From Cellulomonas denverensis (lineage in GTDB: Bacteria; Actinomycetota; Actinomycetes; Actinomycetales; Cellulomonadaceae): 64,000 nt of DNA. The number at the start of each line of letters is the position of its first letter. Position 1 is the stretch's first letter. The stretch covers positions 558,001 through 622,000 of the forward strand of contig NZ_JAAXOX010000001.1 of the NCBI RefSeq assembly GCF_012396125.1. The letters are read 5' to 3'. This document shows, piece by piece, positions 9,336-17,807 of this stretch. A program made the translations under genes and the position numbers. Below the pieces are notes generated by a model. It searched no databases. It saw nothing but the letters and a program-made list of their open reading frames with translations, and was not told where the DNA came from.

Positions 9336-9338
9336 GGC

Positions 9339-9644
9339 TCAGGCGGCGACGGGGTCGTGGCAGGAGACCAGCTTGCTGCCGTCGACGAAGGTGGCCTCGA
9401 CCTGCAGCAGGCTCAGCCGCTCCCGGACCCCGGGCATGCAGTCGGCCTCGGACACCACGTGGGTGCCCAGCTCCATGCACTCGGCCACCGACTTGCCGTC
9501 CCGGGCCGCCTCCAGGATCGCCTCGGAGATGAGCGCCTGCGCCTCGGTCAGGTTGAGCTTGGTTCCGCGATCACGCCGTCGCCGCGCGAGTTCGGCGACC
9601 TGGTAGATCATCAGCTTGTCGATTTCCCGCGGAGTGAGATTCAC
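9339..9644 (-). CDS. ureA: Urease subunit gamma
   Basis: 101 residues, the normal size for the gamma subunit. Family pattern is LTPREIDKLMIYQVAELARRR at the start, then LNLTEAQALISEAILEAARDG and a C-terminal VEATFVDGSKLVSCHDP. The GTG start at 9644 matches the family N-terminus; upstream in-frame codons would add unrelated residues. AGAAGGG about nine bases upstream may be the ribosome site. It is the first gene of the urease operon, so the promoter should lie in the following 230 bases, which are shared with the divergent fluoride-channel genes. Confidence 0.95.
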   Translation of the reverse strand: MNLTPREIDKLMIYQVAELARRRRDRGTKLNLTEAQALISEAILEAARDGKSVAECMELGTHVVSEADCMPGVRERLSLLQVEATFVDGSKLVSCHDPVAA

Positions 9645-9746
9645 GCGAATAACCCTTCTGCCCGTCAGGATCATGTGCATTTTGACGGTACTCCCCCGGC
9701 CCCCGTCCGCAAGCGTGTTCAGCAAAGACCTGCCTGACCTGCGCAT

Positions 9747-9770
9747 TGACACCACCCATGAGTGCTGTCA
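9747..9770. promoter_or_regulatory. Inverted repeat (9-6-9) between ureA and fluC, candidate operator
   Basis: The arms TGACACCAC and GTGCTGTCA match at eight of nine positions around a six-base spacer. The site lies about 100 bases upstream of both divergent start codons, where a repressor or activator of the urease operon would bind. The half-site differs from the classic NikR and Nur boxes as I recall them. No regulator gene lies next to it, so the binding protein is unknown. Confidence 0.4.
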
Positions 9771-9839
9771 TTCTGTGAGTAGTCATCCGCCCGTGAGTGT
9801 CCGCACATGTCCGGCATTCCGGATATTTCCACATCGCTT

Positions 9840-9868
9840 TTGCCCAGAACACACGCCGCCCCTACCGT
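9840..9868 (+). promoter_or_regulatory. Candidate sigma-70-type promoter of the fluC pair (leaderless)
   Basis: TTGCCC and TACCGT are separated by exactly 17 bases. The -10 element ends seven bases before the ATG at 9876, so transcription would begin at or next to the start codon. No ribosome-binding sequence is visible upstream of that ATG, which fits a leaderless messenger, a common arrangement in actinobacteria. Confidence 0.5.
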
Positions 9869-9875
9869 GTGCCGC

Positions 9876-10310
9876 ATGAAGGGAATCTCCGCGGGCACCG
9901 TCGGGCTGGTCGCGCTCGGCGGCGGGGTCGGGGCCGCCTGCCGGGAGGGCGTGTGCCTGCTGATCCCCTCGGTGGCCGGCGCCCCGGCGGCGATCCCGGT
10001 GGTGAACGTGGTCGGCGCGTTCCTGCTCGGCTACCTCACCGCCTCGCTCGCCCGCGCCGGCACTCCGCCGCCACCGATGGCGACCCGGCTCAAGCTGCTG
10101 CTCGGCACCGGCTTCTGCGGCGGGTTCACCACCTACAGCTCCCTGGCCACCGACGCCGCGGTCCTGCTGGACCACTCCCGGTTCGGGGCGGCCGCGGTCT
10201 ACCTGCTCACCACGGTGCTGCTCGGCGCCCTCGCCACCATGGCCGGCATCCTGCTGGCCGGGCGGCGGACCGGCCGGCACACCACCACCGCCAGCGGCGC
10301 ACCGGCATGA
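9876..10310 (+). CDS. crcB: Fluoride ion channel FluC/CrcB, first subunit
   Basis: 144 residues with four hydrophobic segments. Family hallmarks are GGGVGAACREG near residue 14, the pore motif NVVGAFLLGYL, and GTGFCGGFTTYSSLATD in the third segment with the Phe/Thr/Ser residues that line the fluoride path. It exports fluoride as a dual-topology dimer. Here the second, dissimilar subunit gene overlaps its stop (ATGA), suggesting a heterodimer. The arginine-rich C-terminus after residue 128 is poorly conserved. The downstream ATG is chosen because the upstream in-frame stretch has no family similarity and would cross the candidate promoter. Confidence 0.9.
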   Translation: MKGISAGTVGLVALGGGVGAACREGVCLLIPSVAGAPAAIPVVNVVGAFLLGYLTASLARAGTPPPPMATRLKLLLGTGFCGGFTTYSSLATDAAVLLDHSRFGAAAVYLLTTVLLGALATMAGILLAGRRTGRHTTTASGAPA

Positions 10311-10684
10311 CGATCGGCACCCTGCTCCTGCTCGCCCTGGCCGGCGGGGTCGGCGCCGCGCTGCGCTACCTGGTGGACGCGATGATCCGGGCCCGCACCG
10401 GCGACCACTTCCCCTGGCCGACCGCGCTGATCAACCTCAGCGGATCGCTGCTGCTGGGCATCCTGACCGGCCTGACCGTCGCCCGGGTCGACTCCGGCGA
10501 GATCAGCGCCGTGCTCGGCACCGGGTTCCTGGGCGGGTACACCACGTTCAGCACCGCCAGCTACGAGACCGTCACCCTGCTGCGCGAGCGGCGGTACACC
10601 GCGGCGGTCGCCTACGGCGTCGGCATCCTGCTGGGCTGCGTCGGCCTCGCCCTGGCCGGCTACGCCTGGGGGTCGCGGATGTGA
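10307..10684 (+). CDS. crcB: Fluoride ion channel FluC/CrcB, second subunit
   Basis: 125 residues and four membrane segments. Motifs are GGVGAALRYLVDA, the canonical asparagine motif ALINLSGSLLLGIL, and GTGFLGGYTTFSTASYE. This copy is closer to the family consensus than its partner. Paired FluC genes usually make antiparallel heterodimers, each subunit with one orientation, and the four-base overlap supports equal synthesis. The protein relieves cytoplasmic fluoride toxicity. It is followed after about 70 bases by an unrelated stress membrane-protein gene with its own strong ribosome site. Confidence 0.92.
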   Translation: MTIGTLLLLALAGGVGAALRYLVDAMIRARTGDHFPWPTALINLSGSLLLGILTGLTVARVDSGEISAVLGTGFLGGYTTFSTASYETVTLLRERRYTAAVAYGVGILLGCVGLALAGYAWGSRM

Positions 10685-10753
10685 TCTGCGTCGTTCCGGA
10701 TGCGGAGCCCGGGGCCGCATGCGACGGTCATCCCATCGATACAGGAGGTTGAC

Positions 10754-11020
10754 ATGGGACTCATTGGCTGGATCATTCTCGGGCTCATCGCCGGCGCCAT
10801 CGCCAAGGCGATCCTCAAGCGCGACAACGGCGGCTGGTTCGTCACCCTGCTGCTCGGGGTGGTCGGTGCACTGGTCGGCGGATGGCTCGGCAGCGTGATC
10901 TTCGATGCGCCGCTGGAGGACTTCTGGTCGATCCAGACCTGGCTGCTGGCGATCGTCGGCTCCGTGATCGTTCTGGCGATCTACGGCGCGATCACCGGCC
11001 GCAAGGGTGTGCGCGGCTGA
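10754..11020 (+). CDS. GlsB/YeaQ/YmgE family stress membrane protein
   Basis: 88 residues and three hydrophobic segments. It begins MGLIGWIILGLIAGAIAK and has the glycine-rich LLLGVVGALVGGWLG motif, both typical of the transglycosylase-associated (GlsB/YeaQ/YmgE) family. The family is small, widespread and linked to envelope or general stress; no biochemical activity is established. A near-ideal AGGAGG lies seven bases before the ATG, predicting strong translation. A perfect 16-base-pair hairpin follows the stop, so this gene ends the transcript. Confidence 0.9.
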   Translation: MGLIGWIILGLIAGAIAKAILKRDNGGWFVTLLLGVVGALVGGWLGSVIFDAPLEDFWSIQTWLLAIVGSVIVLAIYGAITGRKGVRG

Positions 11021-11030
11021 CGACAGTCTC

Positions 11031-11067
11031 GACGCGGCCCCGGGGTGGGATACCCCGGGGCCGCGTC
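11031..11067 (+). terminator. Intrinsic terminator after the GlsB-family gene
   Basis: Perfect 16-base-pair stem (arms 11031-11046 and 11052-11067) with a five-base loop, starting ten bases after the stop codon. There is no U-tract, as is usual in such GC-rich genomes. Confidence 0.8.
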
Positions 11068-11177
11068 GTGTGTCCGGCCGGAACTGAATGCGCCTGAACC
11101 GCCCGAGCGTTCCACTTTCGCCCGGACCGCCGATTCCCTACGGTGCAAGGGAGAGTCGCAACTGAAGTGAGGCACCG

Positions 11178-13568
11178 ATGACACGCTCCACCGATCCGCG
11201 CGCACGAGGGGTGGCCGCGGTCGCAGCGGTCATCCTGGCCGGGCTGGGCATCACCGCCACTCCCGCGTGGTCCGCCGTCCCGACCCCGGCAGCGGGGGAA
11301 TCCGTGGTCACCGTGCATGTCGGCGGCGACCGGACCGGCACCCACACCACGGCGCCGCTGGCCGGGACGCAACTGGGGCTGTACGCCGCCGAGCAGGACA
11401 CCGACCCGGTGGACCCGGGCTGGGGGGTGTGCACCTCGGACGCCGACGGCGACTGCTCCTTCGTGGTCCCGGACACCCAGGCCGGCGGGACGAACGCCGG
11501 GGCCCAGTTCGTGGTCAAGCAGATCTCGGCGCCCACCGGCTGGTACGCCAACCCGGTCCTGCGCACCGGCAACGGCAGCGGATCGGTGTCCACCGCCCGC
11601 CCGTACGTCTTCACCACCCCCGCGCTGGCCGAGGGTCAGACCTACTCCTCCGAGTCGGACTTCATGTACCAGCCGACCGTCTCCGGCAGCCCGGAGGACG
11701 CCTCGGGCGGGGTCTGGCAGCAGTCCCGGACCAACCCGCCGTTCAATGCCGCCTGCGGGATCGACATCGCGTTCGTGCTGGACGTGTCCGCCTCGCTGGG
11801 CAGCCAGATCACCAACCTCAAGGCCGCCACCGACACCATCGCGACCTCGCTGATCGGCACCCCGTCCCGGGCGGCGGTGTTCTCCTTCGACGCCACCTCG
11901 CCCAGCACCGGCGCGCAGAACTACCCGGACCTGGTCTCGGTGGCGACCGCCCAGAGCGCCGCCCAGTTCACCGCGCAGTACGCGGACTGGACCACCGGGT
12001 CGGGCACCAACTGGGACCAGGGCCTCTGGGCGGTGGCCGAGGCCGATCCCACCTATGAGCTGGTGGTGATGATCACCGACGGCAACCCGACCCGGTTCAG
12101 CGCCGACCCGTTGCAGGGCACCGGCGGCACCACCCACTTCTCCGACGTGGAGGCCGGCATCTTCTCCGCCAATGCGGTCAAGGCGAAGGGCTCCCGCCTG
12201 GTGGTGATGGGGGTCGGCTCCGGCATCGACGACACCACCCGGCTCAACCTGCGGGCACTGTCCGGCGAGACGTTCTACACCGGTGGGCCGAACCCGGAGC
12301 AGGCGGACTACTTCGACGTCGACGACTTCGAGGCCGCCGGGAGCACGCTGCGCGACCTGGTGCTGAGCAACTGCGTGCCCCGGGTGAACGTCACCAAGGA
12401 GATCGTCCCGACCGCGAACACCGGCGACGACATCACCGGGGCCGAGGTCGCCGGTGCGGGCTGGCAGTTCGACGCGAGCATGACCACCCCGGGGGTCGTC
12501 CTGGACAACACCAGCGCGACCACCACCGCGGACGGCACCGGCTCGGTCGCCTTCACCGCGACCTACACCGGGGCGGCCCAGGACGCCGAGATCCAGCTGG
12601 CCGAACAACAGCAACCCGGCTACACCCTGGTGGCACCGGGCGGCGCGAACGCGGTCTGCGTGGACAAACTGAACGACGACGCCCCGGTCACCGTGACCAA
12701 CACCGGGGCGACCGGCTTCTCGGTGCAGCTACCCGAGTCCGGCTTCATCAACTGCCTGGTCTACAACAAGGCACTCAGCTCGGTGCAGGTGGACAAGACC
12801 TGGGTGATCCAGGGCCAGACCTACGCCGAGGGCGCCCAGCCGCCGGGCTACGACGGGCAACTGACCCTCACCGGCCCCGGCGGGACCCCCGCCACCGACC
12901 AGGACTGGGGCGTGGACCGCGGCGGCTACGACGGTGCCGAGGACGTGACCGTCGACGAGCAGGTCACCCTGCCGACCGGCTGCCGGCTGCTGTCCTCCCG
13001 GGTGACCGAGATCGACGGCGCCCCGGCGGACGACCCGCTGCCGGCCACCGTGACCGCGGGCAGCCCGCGGACCGTGCAGGTCACCAACGAGGTCGCCTGC
13101 GAGCCCTTCCTGACCCTGGTCAAGGAGGTGGTGAACGACGACGACGGCACCGCGACCGCCACCGACTGGACCCTGACCGCCACCGGCCCGACGCCGGGGG
13201 TCACCGGGATCACCGGTGCGGCGGGCGTGACCACCGTGCCGGTCGACCCGGGCAGCTACACCCTGGCCGAGGACGGACCCGACGGCTACGAGTCCCGCGG
13301 CTGGGTCTGCGTCGACCAGAACGACGGCAGCACCCTGCCGGTCAGCGCGGACACGGTCACCATCGGCGACAGCGGGGACGTGCTGTGCACGGTGACCAAC
13401 GACGACATCGCCGCCGCCGTCGTCCCGCCGTCCGGTGGCGACCCCGGCGCGCAGCGACTGCCGGTCACCGGCGCCCAGATCGGTGGCGCCGCGGCACTGG
13501 CCGGGGCGCTGCTCGCGGCGGGCGGCCTGCTGCTCGCCGGTCGCCGGCGGGCCACGCATCGGTCCTGA
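11178..13568 (+). CDS. Sortase-anchored surface protein with von Willebrand A domain
   Basis: 796 residues. Residues 1-32 form a signal peptide ending in an Ala-rich cleavage region. A prealbumin-like N-terminal region (about 42-165) precedes a vWA domain (about 194-395) whose metal-binding motif DVSAS is intact at 202-206. Several beta-sandwich repeats of SpaA/collagen-binding-B type follow (about 405-745; for example VNVTKEIVPTAN, VQVDKTWVIQG and LTLVKEVVNDDDG). The tail has the sorting motif LPVTG at 761-765, a hydrophobic span and a basic end. It resembles the adhesive tip of sortase-assembled pili or a free wall adhesin. No sortase gene lies nearby, so the anchoring enzyme is encoded elsewhere. 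Confidence 0.85.
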   Translation: MTRSTDPRARGVAAVAAVILAGLGITATPAWSAVPTPAAGESVVTVHVGGDRTGTHTTAPLAGTQLGLYAAEQDTDPVDPGWGVCTSDADGDCSFVVPDTQAGGTNAGAQFVVKQISAPTGWYANPVLRTGNGSGSVSTARPYVFTTPALAEGQTYSSESDFMYQPTVSGSPEDASGGVWQQSRTNPPFNAACGIDIAFVLDVSASLGSQITNLKAATDTIATSLIGTPSRAAVFSFDATSPSTGAQNYPDLVSVATAQSAAQFTAQYADWTTGSGTNWDQGLWAVAEADPTYELVVMITDGNPTRFSADPLQGTGGTTHFSDVEAGIFSANAVKAKGSRLVVMGVGSGIDDTTRLNLRALSGETFYTGGPNPEQADYFDVDDFEAAGSTLRDLVLSNCVPRVNVTKEIVPTANTGDDITGAEVAGAGWQFDASMTTPGVVLDNTSATTTADGTGSVAFTATYTGAAQDAEIQLAEQQQPGYTLVAPGGANAVCVDKLNDDAPVTVTNTGATGFSVQLPESGFINCLVYNKALSSVQVDKTWVIQGQTYAEGAQPPGYDGQLTLTGPGGTPATDQDWGVDRGGYDGAEDVTVDEQVTLPTGCRLLSSRVTEIDGAPADDPLPATVTAGSPRTVQVTNEVACEPFLTLVKEVVNDDDGTATATDWTLTATGPTPGVTGITGAAGVTTVPVDPGSYTLAEDGPDGYESRGWVCVDQNDGSTLPVSADTVTIGDSGDVLCTVTNDDIAAAVVPPSGGDPGAQRLPVTGAQIGGAAALAGALLAAGGLLLAGRRRATHRS

Positions 13569-13574
13569 TCCGGC

Positions 13575-13608
13575 GGGCGCGGCTCCGGGCAGTCCCGGGG
13601 CCGCGCCC
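13575..13608. terminator. Bidirectional terminator between convergent surface-protein and nadC genes
   Basis: Arms 13575-13589 and 13594-13608 pair over 15 positions with one G-T wobble and a four-base loop. It lies in the 42-base gap between two convergent stops, so it can serve both transcripts. Confidence 0.8.
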
Positions 13609-13610
13609 GG

Positions 13611-14522
13611 TCAGAGCCCGTCGACCAGGTCCAGCGCCAGGTCCAGGATCGGCGACGAGTGGGTCAGCGCGCCGACCGAGAGGTAGTCCACCCCGGTGGC
13701 GGCCACCGCGGCGGCCCGGTCCAGGGTCAGATTGCCGGTGGCCTCCAGCTCGATCCGGCCGGTCCGCGCCTCTCCGGCCCGGACCGCCGTCACCACCTCG
13801 GTCAGCGTCTCCGGCGGCATGTTGTCCAGCAGCAGGAACCGGGCACCGGCGGCCACCGCCTCCAGCGCCTGCGCCGGGGTGTCCGCCTCCACCTGCAACG
13901 GCACGTCACCGAACCGGGCCCGCACCGCCTCGATCGCCGGGGTGATCCCGCCGGCCGCGACCACGTGGTTGTCCTTGATCATCGCGACGTCGTACAGGCC
14001 CATCCGCTTGTTGGTGCCGCCGCCGCACCGCACCGCGTACTTCTCCAGCTCGCGCAGCCCCGGGGTGGTCTTGCGGGTGTCCAGCACCTGCGCACCGGTG
14101 CCGCGCAGCCGGTCCGCCCACCGCCGGGTGTGCGTGGCCACGCCGGACGCCCGGGACGCCAGGTTCAGCGCGGTCCGCTCGGCCACCAGCAGCACCTGCA
14201 CCGGTCCGGACAACACCGCCAGCAGGTCACCCGGCCGGACCGCCGACCCGTCCGGCACCCGCTGCTCCACCACCGGAACCGGCAGCCCCAGGCGCCCGGC
14301 GACCTGCGCGGTCACCTCCGCCACCACCGGCAGCCCGGCCACCACGCCCGGTTCCCGCGCCACCAGGTGCGCGATGCCGGACAGTTCCTCCGGCACGGTC
14401 GACTGGGTGGTCAGGTCACGCCCGGGCTCGGGGCCCAGGTCCTCGTCCAGGGCGGTGCGCACGGTGCGGCGCACCCAGTCGGGGTCGAGCAGGCCGGGAT
14501 CGGGGAGGTCCACTGCGGTCAC
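13611..14522 (-). CDS. nadC: Nicotinate-nucleotide diphosphorylase (carboxylating), quinolinate phosphoribosyltransferase
   Basis: 303 residues. It converts quinolinate and PRPP to nicotinate mononucleotide in de novo NAD synthesis. Motifs include LNLASRASGVATHTRRW (around 183-199), VLDTRKTTPGLRELEKYAV with the phosphoribosyl-binding residues, GGGTNKRMGLYD, and the lysine in MIKDNHV. The C-terminal barrel motif is TGVDYLSVGALTHS. The gene is the last of the minus-strand cofactor run. It is separated from nadB by a 230-base gap that holds an odd repeat element, whereas the other gene joints just upstream overlap or nearly touch. Confidence 0.96.
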   Translation of the reverse strand: MTAVDLPDPGLLDPDWVRRTVRTALDEDLGPEPGRDLTTQSTVPEELSGIAHLVAREPGVVAGLPVVAEVTAQVAGRLGLPVPVVEQRVPDGSAVRPGDLLAVLSGPVQVLLVAERTALNLASRASGVATHTRRWADRLRGTGAQVLDTRKTTPGLRELEKYAVRCGGGTNKRMGLYDVAMIKDNHVVAAGGITPAIEAVRARFGDVPLQVEADTPAQALEAVAAGARFLLLDNMPPETLTEVVTAVRAGEARTGRIELEATGNLTLDRAAAVAATGVDYLSVGALTHSSPILDLALDLVDGL

Positions 14523-14569
14523 CCCCGCAGCCTAGGCCGTCCGCACGCGCGCCGGTCCGGGCCTCACGT

Positions 14570-14744
14570 GCACCCGCTGGACGGTTCGGCTCGCTGGTCC
14601 GGACCGCACCGAGGGCGCAGTTCAGGTTGGTCCGGGGCCGCCGCGACCACCGCGAACTGCGCCCTCGGCGGGAACCGACCGCGGCCAGCCCGCAGCGTGG
14701 ACCGCTACCCGCACCCGCTGGACGGTTCGGCTCGCTGGTCCGGA
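14570..14744. repeat. 34-base direct repeat pair flanking a large inverted repeat (nadB-nadC spacer)
   Basis: Two identical 34-base copies begin at 14570 and 14711 (each starting GCACCCGCTGGACGG). Between them lies a perfect 15-base inverted repeat, arms 14609-14623 and 14654-14668, with partial pairing continuing inside the loop. The whole element fills the only sizeable gap in this operon. It could be a terminator or processing hairpin between nadB and nadC, or a small extragenic repeat that has inserted. No transposase or open frame is inside. Confidence 0.7.
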
Positions 14745-14752
14745 CTGCGGGG

Positions 14753-16459
14753 TCAGTCGGCGACCGGGGTGCGGGTCAGGGTGAGGCGGCCGTGGGGGTC
14801 GAGTTCGGCGCGGAGGCGGACCAGCCAGGCGTCGCTGGACTCCGGGTAGTCGGTGCGCACGTGTCCGCCGCGGGACTCGGTCCGCTCGGCAGCCGCGGCG
14901 GTCAGCACGCTGGCCACCTGGTGCACGTTGGTGGTCTCCCACTCGGCGACCTGGGGGTCGGCGATCGGGGCGGCACCACCGTCGCCGAACCGGTGCGCGT
15001 CGGTCCGGACCTGCGCCAACCGGTCGGCGGCGTCGGCCAGGCCGTCGGCGGAGCGCAGCACCCCGGGCCCGGCGGTGGCGATCTTTTGCACCCGGGACCG
15101 GGCGGCGCCGGACACCAGGGCGGTGTCGCCGGGCCGGGCGACCGGCTCGGCGTGCACCAGCCGGCCGCGGGCGACCCGGTCGGCGACGTCGTGGGCGGCG
15201 CGGTGGGCGAAGACCAGGCCCTCCAGCAGCGAGTTGGAGGCCAGGCGGTTCGCCCCGTGCACGCCGGTGCAGGCGGCCTCCCCGACCGCGTACAGCCCGG
15301 GCAGGGTGGACCGGCCGGACAGGTCGGTGAGCACCCCGCCGGAGTGGTAGTGCTGCGCGGGGGCGACCGGGATCAGGTCGGCGCCCAGGTCCAGCCCGTG
15401 CTCGGCCAGCCGGGCGGCGATGGTCGGGAACCGGCGGCGGGCGCCGTCGCTGCCCAGGTGCCGGGCGTCCAGCAGCACGTGGTCGGACCCGGTCCGGGCC
15501 AACTGCGCCACGATCGCCCGGGACACCACGTCCCGGGGCGCGAGCTCGGCCATCGGGTGCGCGGCCGGCAGGAAGCGGTGCCCCTCCACGTCCAGCAGGA
15601 TCGCGCCCTCGCCGCGGACCGCCTCGGACACCAGCGTGAGCTGCCCCTTCACCCCGGAGCCCAGCCACAGCACGGTCGGGTGGAACTGCACGAACTCGAC
15701 GTCGGCGACCGCGGCGCCGGCCCGCAGCGCGGCGGCCATCCCGTCGCCGGTCGCCTGGGCCGGGTTGGTGGAGGACCGGAACACCTGGCCGATCCCGCCG
15801 GTGGCCAGCACCACCGCCGGGGCCAGCACCGCTCCCACGCCGTCCCGGGAGCCGGCGCCGATCACGTGCAGGGTCACCCCGCACACCGGTCCGGGCCGCC
15901 CGTCGGGACCGGGCTTGCCGGTGAGCACGTCCAGCACCAGTGCCTGTTCGATCACCTCGATGCCCGGGTCCTCGCGCACCGCGGCGAGCTGGGCGACCAG
16001 GGCCCGGGAGATCTCCGCCCCAGTGGCGTCGCCGCCGGCGTGCGCCACCCGGTCCGCCCGGTGCCCGCCCTCGCGGGTCAGGGCGATCCGGCCGTCCGGG
16101 GCGGTGTCGAAGACCGCTCCGCCGGCGACCAGCTCGCGCACCCGGGCCGGGCCCTCGGTGACCAGGACCTCCGCGGCGCGCGGGTCGCACAGTCCGACCC
16201 CGGCCTCCAGGGTGTCGCGCAGGTGGGCGGCCGGGGAGTCGGCCGGGTCGAGGGCGGCGGCGATCCCGCCCTGGGCCCAGATGGTCGAGCCGGAGACCAG
16301 CTCGCCCTTGGTGACCAGCAGCACCCGGTCGACCCGGGTCCGCAGCTCCAGGGCGGCGGTGAGTCCGGCGATGCCGGAGCCGACCACGACGGCATCGGCG
16401 GTGACGGTCCACCCCGGGGCGGGTGCAGCCAGGCTGCGCGCCAGGACCGGGGTGGTCAC
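14753..16459 (-). CDS. nadB: L-aspartate oxidase
   Basis: 568-residue flavoprotein that oxidises L-aspartate to iminoaspartate, the first step of de novo NAD synthesis. The FAD motif [15 protein letters not shown] lies near residue 25. [32 protein letters not shown] and the signature [32 protein letters not shown] follow, and the C-terminal helical region carries the family's arginines. GTG 16459 is chosen because it overlaps the panD stop by four bases and gives a normal N-terminus. nadA (quinolinate synthase), usually a neighbour, is not in the window. This makes the pathway incomplete here, although nadC is present. Confidence 0.95.
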   Translation of the reverse strand: MTTPVLARSLAAPAPGWTVTADAVVVGSGIAGLTAALELRTRVDRVLLVTKGELVSGSTIWAQGGIAAALDPADSPAAHLRDTLEAGVGLCDPRAAEVLVTEGPARVRELVAGGAVFDTAPDGRIALTREGGHRADRVAHAGGDATGAEISRALVAQLAAVREDPGIEVIEQALVLDVLTGKPGPDGRPGPVCGVTLHVIGAGSRDGVGAVLAPAVVLATGGIGQVFRSSTNPAQATGDGMAAALRAGAAVADVEFVQFHPTVLWLGSGVKGQLTLVSEAVRGEGAILLDVEGHRFLPAAHPMAELAPRDVVSRAIVAQLARTGSDHVLLDARHLGSDGARRRFPTIAARLAEHGLDLGADLIPVAPAQHYHSGGVLTDLSGRSTLPGLYAVGEAACTGVHGANRLASNSLLEGLVFAHRAAHDVADRVARGRLVHAEPVARPGDTALVSGAARSRVQKIATAGPGVLRSADGLADAADRLAQVRTDAHRFGDGGAAPIADPQVAEWETTNVHQVASVLTAAAAERTESRGGHVRTDYPESSDAWLVRLRAELDPHGRLTLTRTPVAD

Positions 16460-16926
16460 CGCTCCGATTCCGGGTCGTCGCGCACCAGCTCGCGTCCGGT
16501 GTCGAAGGGCACCCCGCTCGGGTGCAGACCGGCCTGCTCGGTCCACTCCGGCGGCACGGTGCCGGGGTCGTGGCCGGTGTCGACGATCTGGTTGTCCGCG
16601 TCGACCAGCACCACGTGCGGGTCGTAGGTGTGCGCCTCGGCGTCGGTCAGCATGCCGTAGGCGATCAGGATCACCACGTCGCCGGGGTGCACCAGGTGGG
16701 CGGCGGCACCGTTGATGCAGATCTGCCCGGAGCCCGCCTCCCCCGCGATCACATAGGTGGTCAGCCGGGCGCCGTTGGTCACGTCGACCACGTCCACCTG
16801 CTGTCCGGGCAGCAGGTCCGCCGCCGCGAGCAGGTGCGCGTCCACGGTGATCGAGCCGACGTAGTGCAGGTCGGCCTGCGTCACGGTGGCACGGTGGATC
16901 TTGCCGATCATCATCGGGCGCAGCAT
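16456..16926 (-). CDS. panD: Aspartate 1-decarboxylase
   Basis: 156 residues. It makes beta-alanine for pantothenate and is a pyruvoyl enzyme formed by self-cleavage. The cleavage site Gly-Ser appears in [16 protein letters not shown], with the preceding KIHRATVTQ motif and the later [16 protein letters not shown]. The ATG at 16926 matches the family start MLRPMM; a GTG four codons upstream overlapping panC is possible. The C-terminal extension after about residue 120 ([15 protein letters not shown] onward) is longer than in most homologues. It lies between panC and nadB, so NAD and CoA precursors are made from one transcript, both drawing on aspartate. Confidence 0.96.
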   Translation of the reverse strand: MLRPMMIGKIHRATVTQADLHYVGSITVDAHLLAAADLLPGQQVDVVDVTNGARLTTYVIAGEAGSGQICINGAAAHLVHPGDVVILIAYGMLTDAEAHTYDPHVVLVDADNQIVDTGHDPGTVPPEWTEQAGLHPSGVPFDTGRELVRDDPESER

Positions 16927-16928
16927 GG

Positions 16929-17807
16929 TCACGCCCACCTCACGTCCGTGTTGTCGATGAGCCGGGTGCCGCCCACCCGGCCGGCCACTGCCAGCACCGC
17001 CACCGAGCCCGGCTGCGGCGGGTCGTCCGGCAGGTCGGCGAAGGTCTGCGGGTCCACCAGGGCGACGTAGTCGGCGTCCACCCCGGCGGCAGTCAGCACC
17101 TCGCGGGTGGCCGCCCGGACCGCTGCCGTGCCGTCACCCCGGGCCGCGGCCTGCTCACCGGCGGCCAGCGCCCGGGACAGTCCGAGGGCGACCGGGCGCT
17201 GCTCGGCGGACAGGTAGGCGTTCCGGGAGGACAGGGCCAGCCCGTCGTCGTCCCGGACGGTCGGCACCGGGACGATCGTGACGTCCAGGTCCAGGTCGCG
17301 CACCATCCGGCCGACCGCCACCAGCTGCTGCACGTCCTTGCGGCCGAACAGCGCGACCGAGGGCCGGGTCAGGTGCATCAGCTTGAGCACCACGGTCAGC
17401 ACCCCGTCCAGGTGCCCGGGCCGGATCGCACCCTCGTAGACCTCGCCGATCGCACCGGCGCTGACCCGGACCACCGGGTCGCCGTCGGGGTAGACCTCGG
17501 CCGGCTCCGGGGCGAAGACCACGTCGCCGGGGCCGAGCAGCCCCGGGCCGGTCAGCCGGGCCAGGTCACCGGCCAGGTCGCGCGGATAGCGGTCCAGGTC
17601 CTCGGTGGGGCCGAACTGCAGCGGGTTGACGAAGATCGTCACCACCACCTGCTCGCCGCGGGCACGCGCCTCGCGGACCAGGCTCAGGTGCCCGTCGTGC
17701 AGCGCCCCCATGGTCATCACCACCGCACGGTCGACGGGACGCAGTGCGGCGTCCAGCTCGATCCGGGTGCGCGCCAGCGTGGGCGCACCGGGTGCCTGGG
17801 TGGTCAT
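16929..17807 (-). CDS. panC: Pantoate-beta-alanine ligase
   Basis: 292 residues. It joins pantoate and beta-alanine with ATP to give pantothenate. Class I synthetase-like motifs are visible: [12 protein letters not shown] (about 33-44), [38 protein letters not shown], and the KMSKS-like [10 protein letters not shown]. Pathway logic pairs it with panD, which starts two bases after its stop. Its own ATG overlaps the stop of the DUF2520 gene by four bases. No panB or panE is present, but the upstream Rossmann protein may be related to that step. Confidence 0.97.
   Translation of the reverse strand: MTTQAPGAPTLARTRIELDAALRPVDRAVVMTMGALHDGHLSLVREARARGEQVVVTIFVNPLQFGPTEDLDRYPRDLAGDLARLTGPGLLGPGDVVFAPEPAEVYPDGDPVVRVSAGAIGEVYEGAIRPGHLDGVLTVVLKLMHLTRPSVALFGRKDVQQLVAVGRMVRDLDLDVTIVPVPTVRDDDGLALSSRNAYLSAEQRPVALGLSRALAAGEQAAARGDGTAAVRAATREVLTAAGVDADYVALVDPQTFADLPDDPPQPGSVAVLAVAGRVGGTRLIDNTDVRWA

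Noticed and set aside
9645..9875. Fluoride riboswitch upstream of the fluC pair
   Set aside because: The region lacks the GGCGAUGG...GCUGAUGA core, and the proposed promoter leaves almost no leader in which to place one.
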